Shown piece by piece: positions 21,808 to 29,189 of a stretch of 64,000 nt of DNA (position 1 is its first letter; each line of letters begins with the position of its first letter). Location of the stretch: assembly GCA_964384465.1 (NCBI GenBank), contig CAYLLT010000007.1, forward strand, positions 1 through 64,000, given 5' to 3'. This stretch comes from CAYLLT01 sp964384465. GTDB lineage: Bacteria; Planctomycetota; Phycisphaerae; UBA1845; PWPN01. A program made the translations under genes and the position numbers. Under the pieces are notes generated by a model. That model saw only the letters and a program-made list of their open reading frames with translations, was not told the origin of the DNA and ran no database searches.

Positions 21808-23052
21808 ATGTTGATCGTCTTCGAGGACGCAGATTATCGGAATCTTCTGCCACTGACGTACTGGCGGACGGCCTTCGAGCTGCGGACGGGCTACGGCAGC
21901 CTGTTCGAGCACATCCAGCGAGCGCTCCCCAACCAGCAGCTTTCTCTCTACTGTCGATCAAACCTATCGGCCATCGCGGCGGAGCGTTTTCGTCTGCCGG
22001 TCAACGTGCGGCCGGACGCGGACACCGCTCTGCTGATTAACGGTCGCCTGCTCCTGACCGCATCCTTCCAGGCCGGCCCGGCCCCCGCTGTGCAATGGCA
22101 CCAGGAGTCGCCGGTCGTGATCCACGCGGACCGTGCCCTGCTGGATCGGCTCACGCCCGAAGTCCTGCTGGATCGGTCGTTGACCCGCCAGGCGCTCGCG
22201 GGCGTGCCCGATCACAACTTCATCGTCTCCCCACGCCTGATGGGCTATCCGTGGGACCTGGTGCACGCCAATGCGGAGATGCTCGGTTTCGGCTGGAAGC
22301 AGGCGGGCGAGCCGGCCGAGCTGGCGGGCCGGATCTGCGACGGCGTGCACATGCTCAACCGATCGGCCATCCACGTCGGCAAGGGCAGCACGATCAAGCC
22401 CGGCGTCGTCCTCGATGCCGAGCACGGCCCGATCTTCATCGGCAACGATGTCTCCATCTCGCCGAACGTGAGCATTGAGGGGCCGTGCTTCATCGGAGAC
22501 GGCACGCTGATCCAGCCGGGCGCCGCCCTGCGCGACGCGATGAGCATAGGGCGGCGCTGCAAGGTCGGCGGCGAACTGGAATCCTCCATCATTCACGGCT
22601 ATTCAAACAAGCAGCACGACGGCTTCCTCGGACATGCTTATGTAGCCGAATGGGTCAATCTGGCGGCGGACACGGTCAACTCGGACCTGAAGAATACCTA
22701 CGGCACCATCCGCGCGCTCATCAACGGCGTCGAGGTGGATACCGGCCAGATCTTCGTCGGCCTGACCATCGGGGACCACAGCAAAACCGGCATCGGGCAG
22801 ATGTTCCCGACCGGAGCGGTGGTGGGGTTCGGTTGCAATGTCGCCACCTGCGAGTTCGCCCCACGGTTTGTCCCGTCGTTCACCTGGCTGACCGGCGAAG
22901 GAACATCCCGGTACGACGTCGAACGATGCCTGGATGTCGGTAAGCGGGTGATGGCCCGCCGGCAGGTGAGGATGACGGCGGCTGAAGAAGCGCTGTTCCA
23001 TTCGCTGCCTGAGCAGGCTGCTCGGATGGAGGCCGCGAATCCGCCGACGTAA
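21808..23052 (+). CDS. GlmU-like sugar-phosphate nucleotidyltransferase/acyltransferase
   Basis: 414 residues, resembling the GlmU-related proteins (TIGR03991 type) that join a degenerate nucleotidyltransferase-like N-terminal half to a left-handed beta-helix. The start ATG at 21808 gives MLIVFEDADYRNLLPLTYWR, the family N terminus. From about residue 190 the hexapeptide repeats appear: GKGSTIKPGVVLDAEHGPIFI, NDVSISPNVSIEGPCFIGDGT, LIQPGAALRD and SIGRRCKVGGELESSIIHG, then SNKQHDGFLGHAYVAEWVNL, which binds the acetyl-donor or ligand in the family. Likely role: making a UDP-activated or acetylated amino sugar for cell-surface polymers. Usual Lys/Arg and Gly-rich GlmU signature (LxAGxGTRM) is missing, so uridylyl transfer is uncertain. 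Confidence 0.75.
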   Translation: MLIVFEDADYRNLLPLTYWRTAFELRTGYGSLFEHIQRALPNQQLSLYCRSNLSAIAAERFRLPVNVRPDADTALLINGRLLLTASFQAGPAPAVQWHQESPVVIHADRALLDRLTPEVLLDRSLTRQALAGVPDHNFIVSPRLMGYPWDLVHANAEMLGFGWKQAGEPAELAGRICDGVHMLNRSAIHVGKGSTIKPGVVLDAEHGPIFIGNDVSISPNVSIEGPCFIGDGTLIQPGAALRDAMSIGRRCKVGGELESSIIHGYSNKQHDGFLGHAYVAEWVNLAADTVNSDLKNTYGTIRALINGVEVDTGQIFVGLTIGDHSKTGIGQMFPTGAVVGFGCNVATCEFAPRFVPSFTWLTGEGTSRYDVERCLDVGKRVMARRQVRMTAAEEALFHSLPEQAARMEAANPPT

Positions 23053-23258
23053 TCACCGATCCCGCTCAGAACGCGGGCGAACCCACCGCATGCCCTGACC
23101 GTAACTCAAATTGACGGGCGCGTTCCCGCCTCACGAAATCCGTTCGCGGAGGTTGTATTTGGGCTTGACAGTGTGGGGCATCGCGTCTATACTTGCGAGA
23201 CTTTGGTGAATTGTTTCCCTTTGGCCCATAAGAGCTTACGCGCACATGGGCGCATCAG
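23053..23258. promoter_or_regulatory. Intergenic region with a near-consensus promoter for the DksA-like gene
   Basis: TTGACA (23165-23170), 17 bp, TATACT (23188-23193): the closest match to the sigma-70 consensus in this neighbourhood. It would drive the DksA-like gene, with start 65 bp downstream. Nothing else is seen in the 200 bp. Confidence 0.72.
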
Positions 23259-23942
23259 GTGACGGAAGTGGCAAAGCGAAAACCGGCGAACAAACCGACG
23301 CCAAAGAAAGCAGCGGCAAAACCCGCGCGGACCAAGTCGTCCGTGCGTCCCAAGTCGGCTAAGGTCTCCGACGCCGCCGTATCCACCCCAACGGCGAAGA
23401 CTGTCAAATCGCCGGTCAAGGCCAAGACTGTTTCCAGGATCAGCGCGAAACCGGTCGTAGCTGTGCCGGCGCCGCCCGCGGCCAAACCTGCCCAGTTCGC
23501 TTCCGCCAGGCGACCCGGTAAAAACGGGCAGAAGGATGTGGACAAGCCAATCAGAAAAACAACGCTCAGCCCGGCCGATCTGGATGAGTTTCGCGAGCTG
23601 CTCATGGCCAAGCGTCACGAGTTGGTCGGCGACATGAACCATCTCCAGAACGAAGCCCTGCGCCAGGGCAGCTCCGGCGAAAGCAGCGGCATCTCGTCCA
23701 TGCCCATCCACATGGCTGATCTGGGCAGCGACACGTGGGAGCAGGAACTCACCCTCGGCCTCATCGAGAACGAACGCGGCCTGCTTCGCGAGATCGACGA
23801 CGCCCTGGGGCGGATCGAGGATAAGACCTACGGCATTTGCTTGGCCACCAACCGACCCATCAACAAACCGCGCTTGCGGGCCAAGCCCTGGGCCAAATAC
23901 TGTATCGAATACGAGCGGAAGCGCGAGTTGGGGTTGGTGTGA
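23259..23942 (+). CDS. DksA/TraR-family zinc-finger-like protein with lysine-rich N-terminal tail
   Basis: 227 residues. The C-terminal 115 residues are DksA-like: a coiled-coil region (LDEFRELLMAKRHELVGDMN), the DxxD-containing tip HMADLGSDTWEQELTLGLIE, and the globular end GRIEDKTYGICLATNRPIN to PWAKYCIEYERKREL. Real DksA has four cysteines in two CxxC pairs; here each pair has kept only one, so zinc binding is doubtful. Residues 1-105 are a Lys/Ala/Pro-rich low-complexity tail, as in histone H1-like proteins, suggesting DNA or RNA binding. Start GTG 23259 (a GTG four codons later is an alternative). A strong promoter precedes it. Probably modulates RNA polymerase, by family. Confidence 0.82.
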   Translation: MTEVAKRKPANKPTPKKAAAKPARTKSSVRPKSAKVSDAAVSTPTAKTVKSPVKAKTVSRISAKPVVAVPAPPAAKPAQFASARRPGKNGQKDVDKPIRKTTLSPADLDEFRELLMAKRHELVGDMNHLQNEALRQGSSGESSGISSMPIHMADLGSDTWEQELTLGLIENERGLLREIDDALGRIEDKTYGICLATNRPINKPRLRAKPWAKYCIEYERKRELGLV

Positions 23943-23982
23943 TCTCACCGGTCCTGCAAACCATCACGGCACAATCAGCGAA

Positions 23983-24738
23983 ATGACTGACTCGATGACC
24001 ACCTCTGAAGCGGATTCGGAAGTGGGTTCCGACGATTCGGCGGCCGGTGCGGCCGAGGGGTCGGCCCGCTGGGATATGGCTTCACATCTGAGATTGTGGC
24101 CGGTCGCGGCTCTCGGCCTGGCGGTGGACCTCTGGACGAAGGACTGGGCTTTCTCCGCGCTCGATTCAGATCCGAATCGCGGCCGGGTCATCATTCCCCA
24201 CCTGATGTCATTTCATCGCTCGCTGAATACGGGGGCGCTGTTCGGCCTCGGCAAAGGGCTTACGCCGGTTTTTATCATCGCATCGTTGCTGGCTTTGGGA
24301 TTCGTCATCTTCCTGTTCGCCCACAGTGCGCGCGATCGGCGAAGCCTGCACGTCGGGCTGGGGCTAGTTTTGGCCGGGGCGCTGGGCAACCTGTACGACC
24401 GCGCCTTTTCGATTGCCGACGTGGTGACCTATACGCGCGGCGGCGTGACCTCCGTCGCGGAAGGCAAGATCGTGCGGGAGAACGAACGCGAAATCATCCT
24501 GGGCACCTGGCCCGATGGAACCCACGAACACCCGATCCTCCGCCAGTGGCAGCCGGTGGTCCAGCAGAAAGGCGTCGTGCGCGACTTCATCCGCATGGAA
24601 CCGCGGATCACGATCGGGAAGCACACCATCGACATCTGGCCGTGGGTGTTCAATGTCGCCGACGTGCTCCTGGTCGTGGGCGTCGGCCTGTTGATGCTGA
24701 ACTTCTGGCATGAACGCCGGGGCGAAGCGAAGGCGTAA
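23983..24738 (+). CDS. lspA: Lipoprotein signal peptidase (signal peptidase II) with extra loop
   Basis: 251 residues. Integral inner-membrane aspartyl protease that removes the signal peptide of prolipoproteins after diacylglyceryl transfer. The two catalytic aspartates are in GNLYDR (D139) and FNVADVLL (D227), and the NTGALFGL segment at about 82-89 is conserved. The N terminus has about 33 acidic residues with no membrane sense. A 70-residue loop (145-215) separates the two catalytic regions, longer than in typical 160-residue enzymes; a similar loop occurs in some planctomycetes. The gene follows the DksA-like gene by 40 bp on the same strand and may be cotranscribed. Confidence 0.92.
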   Translation: MTDSMTTSEADSEVGSDDSAAGAAEGSARWDMASHLRLWPVAALGLAVDLWTKDWAFSALDSDPNRGRVIIPHLMSFHRSLNTGALFGLGKGLTPVFIIASLLALGFVIFLFAHSARDRRSLHVGLGLVLAGALGNLYDRAFSIADVVTYTRGGVTSVAEGKIVRENEREIILGTWPDGTHEHPILRQWQPVVQQKGVVRDFIRMEPRITIGKHTIDIWPWVFNVADVLLVVGVGLLMLNFWHERRGEAKA

Positions 24739-24801
24739 GACATCGCACCGGCCGCGCCTCCCTGATATCACGACATCACCTCCTTGATGTACAATTCACG
24801 A

Positions 24802-25197
24802 ATGTTCACGGAGACGGTGGCTGGGGCACTTAACCGCTCATTCGGGGTCGGCTACCTCATCATCGCGTTCGGGTTGATGGGAGCCGTCCCGCTGGGACTG
24901 CTCGGACTGTTCATCATCGGGCTCCGAAGGAGCCACGGGCCTCGTTTTGGGCTCTTCCTTGGGATCACCGTTGCCGTCTGGGGCAGCCTCTGTTGGGTGG
25001 TCGTCCCCTACTGCGGCGGCTATCCGAATGTGCCGGGCATGATGATCGGTGCGGCCTTTTTCGGCGTAGGCGGCCTGGGGCAGGAGATCTGCGTCCACGT
25101 CACCAACCTGACCCTGTGGCCGTTTCTCGGGTGGTTGTTGTTTCGCGGTTCGTCGAGGGAGGGTGGGACATTCTCCGCCGAGCAGCACCGCGCGTAA
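24802..25197 (+). CDS. Hypothetical membrane protein (131 aa)
   Basis: Not recognised. Three hydrophobic segments at about residues 15-38, 49-71 and 80-100 with short polar links, then a final segment (LTLWPFLGWLLF). No catalytic residues. The ATG at 24802 is chosen since a TTG at 24784 and an ATG at 24787 give only a few more residues without a site. It sits between lspA and ribD on the same strand, with 63 bp upstream, and may belong to the same transcription unit. Confidence 0.6.
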   Translation: MFTETVAGALNRSFGVGYLIIAFGLMGAVPLGLLGLFIIGLRRSHGPRFGLFLGITVAVWGSLCWVVVPYCGGYPNVPGMMIGAAFFGVGGLGQEICVHVTNLTLWPFLGWLLFRGSSREGGTFSAEQHRA

Positions 25198-25227
25198 CCA
25201 GTCGCTGATTAACCATTTTTACGATGT

Positions 25228-25245
25228 ATTAAACTTTTAATACTT
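25228..25245. promoter_or_regulatory. AT-rich dyad upstream of ribD
   Basis: GTATTAAA-CT-TTTAATAC, an 8+8 perfect inverted repeat in otherwise GC-rich DNA, 62 bp before the ribD start. Form and place suggest a protein-binding operator; no known regulator consensus is claimed. Confidence 0.4.
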
Positions 25246-25306
25246 TCCAAACCCTCCATAAGTATCTCCTCTTGTACCGTGCGTGCGGTCGCTTCATACT
25301 CCTGTC

Positions 25307-26458
25307 ATGGCCGCATCCTTTTCTCCTGCCGACGAGCGATTCATGCAGCGGGCGCTGCTCCTGGCGGCCCGCGGGCAGGGCCGCGTCGAGCCGAACCCGA
25401 TGGTCGGATGCGTGATCGTGGGCGACGGGAAGGTCATCGGCGAGGGCTATCACCACCGCTACGGCGGCCCGCACGCGGAAACCGAAGCGCTGCGGGCGGT
25501 CGGGCGGGCCGGGCCGCGCGGCGCGACCGCCTACGTCACGCTCGAACCGTGCTGCCATTTCGGCAAGACGCCGCCCTGTACCGATGCGCTGATCGCCGCG
25601 GGCATCCGGCGGGTCGTGGCGGCCATGCACGACCCGTTCCGCAAGGTACGCGGCCGCGGCGTGCGGAAGCTGGAACGGGCGGGCATCGAAGTCCGATTGG
25701 GCCTGTGCGCAGCGCAGGCCATGCGGCTCAACGCCCCATACCTCAAGCTACAGAAGACCGGCCGGCCCTGGGTAATCCTCAAGTGGGCGCAGAGCCTCGA
25801 CGGCAAGATCGCCACCCGCACCGGCGATTCGAAATGGATCAGCGGCGAGGAATCCCGCCGGTGGACGCATCGGCTCCGCGGGCGGGTCGATGCCATTGTG
25901 GTCGGGGTCGGCACGGTCATCGCTGATGATCCGGAACTGACCTGCCGACACATGCGGCCCAAGCGCATCGCCAGTCGCCTGGTCCTCGACCCGCACCTGC
26001 GGACGCCGCTGGCCGCACGGGTCGTTCAAACCGCAAAAAAGGTCCCCACCGTCATCGTCACCGATCGGCGCGGCGTCAGCTCATCCCGCGCCCGCGCGCT
26101 CGAGAAGAGCGGCGTCGAGTTGCTGGGCGTGCGGCGAACCCGCGGCGGCTTCGATCTGGGGAATCTGCTTCAGCGGCTCGGCGTGCGCGGCATGAGCAAC
26201 GTACTGGTCGAGGGCGGCGGCCGAACGCTGGGTATGTTCTTCGACGCGGAACTGGCCGACGAAACCGTGATTTTCGTCGCACGCAAGCTGATCGGCGGGC
26301 GTAACGCCACGTCGGCGCTCTCCGGCGAGGGACCGGCTTTCATCCGGCGGTTGAGAACGCCCTTGTGGACGAGGATCACGCCCTGCGGCGAGGACGATGT
26401 GTACGAACTCGGCTGGAACGGCCCCGTCGCCGGTCGCCGCCTGCTGCATTCTTCCTGA
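25307..26458 (+). CDS. ribD: Bifunctional riboflavin biosynthesis deaminase/reductase
   Basis: 383 residues. Deaminates and then reduces the pyrimidine intermediate in riboflavin synthesis. The N-terminal deaminase domain has the zinc ligands in HAETEAL (His56, catalytic Glu58) and PCCHFGKTPPC (Cys82 and Cys91). The C-terminal RibG reductase domain starts at about 150: VILKWAQSLDGKIATRTGDS, WISGEESRRWTHRLRGRVDA, IVVGVGTVIADDPELTCR, VLVEGGGRTLGMFF. The start ATG at 25307 has no close competitor. Its 3' part overlaps antisense shadows only. No other rib genes are present. Confidence 0.95.
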   Translation: MAASFSPADERFMQRALLLAARGQGRVEPNPMVGCVIVGDGKVIGEGYHHRYGGPHAETEALRAVGRAGPRGATAYVTLEPCCHFGKTPPCTDALIAAGIRRVVAAMHDPFRKVRGRGVRKLERAGIEVRLGLCAAQAMRLNAPYLKLQKTGRPWVILKWAQSLDGKIATRTGDSKWISGEESRRWTHRLRGRVDAIVVGVGTVIADDPELTCRHMRPKRIASRLVLDPHLRTPLAARVVQTAKKVPTVIVTDRRGVSSSRARALEKSGVELLGVRRTRGGFDLGNLLQRLGVRGMSNVLVEGGGRTLGMFFDAELADETVIFVARKLIGGRNATSALSGEGPAFIRRLRTPLWTRITPCGEDDVYELGWNGPVAGRRLLHSS

Positions 26459-26546
26459 ACCCGCTTCTCGCAATTGCCCGATACATTCCAGCGGAGTGCA
26501 GCCGCACGTTGAACCGCGCGCTGCCGGCATCCGCCTGGAAGCTTCA

Positions 26547-29189
26547 ATGGCCACGACCGGCGTATCCGTCGAGCAATTCCGATCACAGCTTCTGAGCATG
26601 GCCCAGGCTCCGGACCCTTATCCATTCCTGACGATCGTCGAGGAATATCTGGCGGTCGTACCGCTGGATGAACAAATGCGGGCACTGGCCGTCGGCGCGC
26701 TCATTCAGAAGGGCTTGTATCGCGTAGCCATCGAGCTGGCCGCCGCCTGTCCGAGTCAAAGTGTACAGGCCAACGAGCTTCGGACGGCCACACAGCGATT
26801 GTCGCAACTGCCGTCGGATCAAGTTGACTGGTCCACTTGCGACGCGCGGTTTGCAGCGAATCTGGCGGCGCTGCGGGAGTCGTCGCCGGCCGGCGTACCG
26901 CGACCGCAAGAGCAGCTTTCATCGGTGTGGGCGCAAACGGCCGCCGACCTCAAGCTGCACCGCACGAATGACGGCAACCACCTGGTCCGCTGCCGCCGGT
27001 CCGACGGGCGATGGATCTGGGTGCCGGCGGCGCTCGATTTCGCGAATCAAACGGAAGTTCTGGCCGATTCCGAGCGCTGGAAGGGCACGCTGCCGGCGCC
27101 GGTTCTGGTCGAAGGCGTCGGAATGGGCTGGTTCATCTCGCGACTGCACGCCGCCAGTACGCACACGTTCCTGAGTTACAGCCCGGCGATTTTTATCGTC
27201 GAGCGCAACTTGAGGGCGCTGGCGGTCGCGCTGCGGCTGCACGATTGGACGGCGTTGCTGCACGACGAGCGGGTCTTTCTGTTCGCCGGCGAATCAGCGT
27301 GGCAGCAGTGGGCGGCGCTGATGCGGCAAAACGATTACCTGCCGCTGCCCGCGCAGGTCACCCTGTTGCAGCACTGGCTGGGATCGCCGGCATCGCCGGG
27401 CGAACAGGTTCTGGCCAGCGTTACGGCTCATCGGCAGGAGTTGTTCGAACGGGAGCAGCGGCGGGCGGGCGTAATCTATTCGGGCCGCGATCTCGAATTC
27501 TGGTCGCAGCGGTTTGCGGGAGAAAAAGGGGTCAGGTACATTTTGCCGGAACGGCCCGAAGGGTGCTTCGCACAAAATGTACCTGACCCCTTTTTCTCCC
27601 CGCTGCGCGTACTGGGCATCACCAGCCGGTTCACGACGTTCCTCCAGCACTCGACGCGCGATGTGCTCGCGGCTTTCGAGCGGGCCGGCATGTTGACGCG
27701 GCTGCTGATCGAACAGCACGATTACGATGGCATCCCGCGGCACGCGTTCATGGCTGCCATTGCGGATTTTCGACCCGATCTCATCCTCGTGATCGATCAT
27801 CACCGGCACGAGTATCCCGCACGAATCCTTCCGAACATCCCCTTCGTGTGCTGGATTCAGGATCAGTTGCAGAACCTTTTCAGCGCGGAAGCCGGCAGGC
27901 AGTTGCAGCCGATGGATTTCACCATCGGTTTCGGCCGGACCGAATGCGTGCTCCAGCATGGCTATCCGGCCGAGCGGTTCATGCCCTGCAAGCTGGCGAT
28001 CAATCCTGAGAAGTTTATGCCGCGGGGCGTTCATCCGAGCCGCGACCGTAAGGGAGCGGATTCTCGAAGTGAGCGGGAACCGCTTCCTTACGGGCGCGGC
28101 TCTGTTGGGAACTGCTCGACCTTCCGCTGTGATGTGGCCTATGTGAGTCATCAATCGGAAACGCCGGCAGCGCTGCATGCACGGGTGCGGGCGCAATTCA
28201 AAGACGAGCTGATGCGCCGCCTGATTGATGCGTTCTATGAAGAGACGCGGCCGTTAATGGCGAGCGGCCGGTTTAATGCGGGTTATGACCTGTACCGCCT
28301 GTTGAGCGACGTTGAGAACAATATCGGCATCGCGTGCCACGGCCCGCAGGCCCGCGAGCAGATGATGAACCTGTTCGTCCGGCCGATAGCCGATCGCACG
28401 CTGCGACACACGATGCTGCGTTGGGCAGCGGACTGGGTCGATGCGACCGATCGAAAATTGCACCTGTATGGGCGGGGCTGGGAGCAGCATCCGCGCTTGG
28501 CCGCTTACGCGCGGGGCCCGGCCGAACACGGCGGGCAACTCGGCGAGATCGCCCGGCAGGCCGTCATCAACCTACACGGGGGCATCAACCCCGCGCTGCA
28601 TCAGCGGGTGCTGGAGACCGTCGCGGCCGGCGGCTTCATCCTGGCCCGCTACTGCCCGTTCGATTTCTACAAACCGGCGATCGACCTGCTCAGAACGTAT
28701 ATCCGCGAGCGGGGAATCCGCAGTCCGACGCGGATTCCGCTGGAGGATTTGCCGCCGGAGTATGTCGCCGCACGGCATCGAACCGCATCGGTGACCAATC
28801 GGCCGGTGGGCCAGTTTTTGGAAATCACGCCGGAGCTTCTTCTGGAGAACGAAGCCGCAGCGGACCAGGACCGCAGATATGAATACGCGAGCCTCGCGTT
28901 CCCGCAATTCGAGCGAATTACGTTCGACAGCGCCGAGCAGTTCGTCGAACGCGCCGAATACTTCCTCGCCCACGCTCACGAGCGGCAAAACATCGTGTCA
29001 GGAATGGGAAAAGCCATCCGCGAAATGTTTACCTATGATGCGCTCGTATCACGCCTGCTGTCATTTCTGACCGACCGGCTGGAGCGCATGGCGGCCGGCG
29101 ACCCCGCTCATCTTCAAACCGGGCGGCTCGTGCTCGATATGAGCGAGTGTCATCAGCCAGCCGGCCAGGTTTCGACTCACATCGCCTGA
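26547..29189 (+). CDS. Large CgeB/DUF3880-type glycosyltransferase with two in-frame palindromic inserts
   Basis: 880 residues from ATG 26547 (longest frame starts 50 codons earlier inside ribD). The N-terminal 300 residues are helical and unrecognised. Middle and C-terminal parts look like GT-B glycosyltransferases of the CgeB/DUF3880 group: RVLGITSRFTTFLQHSTRDV, DFRPDLILVIDHHRHEYP, NIPFVCWIQDQLQNLFSAEA, then CDVAYVSHQSE, the Rossmann turn LHLYGRGWEQHP, and INLHGGINPALHQRVLETVA with AAGGFILA, the nucleotide-sugar site. Two palindromic elements lie inside the frame: 27518-27600 (residues about 325-352) and 28034-28103 (about 497-520). Likely attaches sugars to a surface polymer or flagellin-like protein, from its position beside the nonulosonic genes. 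The 3' end overlaps the convergent gene by 129 bp. Confidence 0.78.
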   Translation: MATTGVSVEQFRSQLLSMAQAPDPYPFLTIVEEYLAVVPLDEQMRALAVGALIQKGLYRVAIELAAACPSQSVQANELRTATQRLSQLPSDQVDWSTCDARFAANLAALRESSPAGVPRPQEQLSSVWAQTAADLKLHRTNDGNHLVRCRRSDGRWIWVPAALDFANQTEVLADSERWKGTLPAPVLVEGVGMGWFISRLHAASTHTFLSYSPAIFIVERNLRALAVALRLHDWTALLHDERVFLFAGESAWQQWAALMRQNDYLPLPAQVTLLQHWLGSPASPGEQVLASVTAHRQELFEREQRRAGVIYSGRDLEFWSQRFAGEKGVRYILPERPEGCFAQNVPDPFFSPLRVLGITSRFTTFLQHSTRDVLAAFERAGMLTRLLIEQHDYDGIPRHAFMAAIADFRPDLILVIDHHRHEYPARILPNIPFVCWIQDQLQNLFSAEAGRQLQPMDFTIGFGRTECVLQHGYPAERFMPCKLAINPEKFMPRGVHPSRDRKGADSRSEREPLPYGRGSVGNCSTFRCDVAYVSHQSETPAALHARVRAQFKDELMRRLIDAFYEETRPLMASGRFNAGYDLYRLLSDVENNIGIACHGPQAREQMMNLFVRPIADRTLRHTMLRWAADWVDATDRKLHLYGRGWEQHPRLAAYARGPAEHGGQLGEIARQAVINLHGGINPALHQRVLETVAAGGFILARYCPFDFYKPAIDLLRTYIRERGIRSPTRIPLEDLPPEYVAARHRTASVTNRPVGQFLEITPELLLENEAAADQDRRYEYASLAFPQFERITFDSAEQFVERAEYFLAHAHERQNIVSGMGKAIREMFTYDALVSRLLSFLTDRLERMAAGDPAHLQTGRLVLDMSECHQPAGQVSTHIA
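27518..27600. repeat. Palindromic element, GGGGTCAGGTACATTTT family, in frame in the glycosyltransferase
   Basis: Perfect 27-bp arms, 27518-27544 and 27574-27600, containing AAAAAGGGGTCAGGTACA and its reverse, with a 29-bp loop. It is translated without a stop as GEKGVRYILPERPEGC to QNVPDPFF, between two homologous parts of the glycosyltransferase. Sequence words like this are widespread as REP-type repeats in several phyla. Confidence 0.93.
28034..28103. repeat. Palindromic element, SRDRKGA family, copy 2 (in frame in the glycosyltransferase)
   Basis: Arms TCCGAGCCGCGACCGTAAGG... and an imperfect partner ending GGGCGCGGCTC. Translated as PSRDRKGADSRSEREPLPYG RGS within the gene, an inserted peptide of about 24 residues with no stop. 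Confidence 0.9.
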
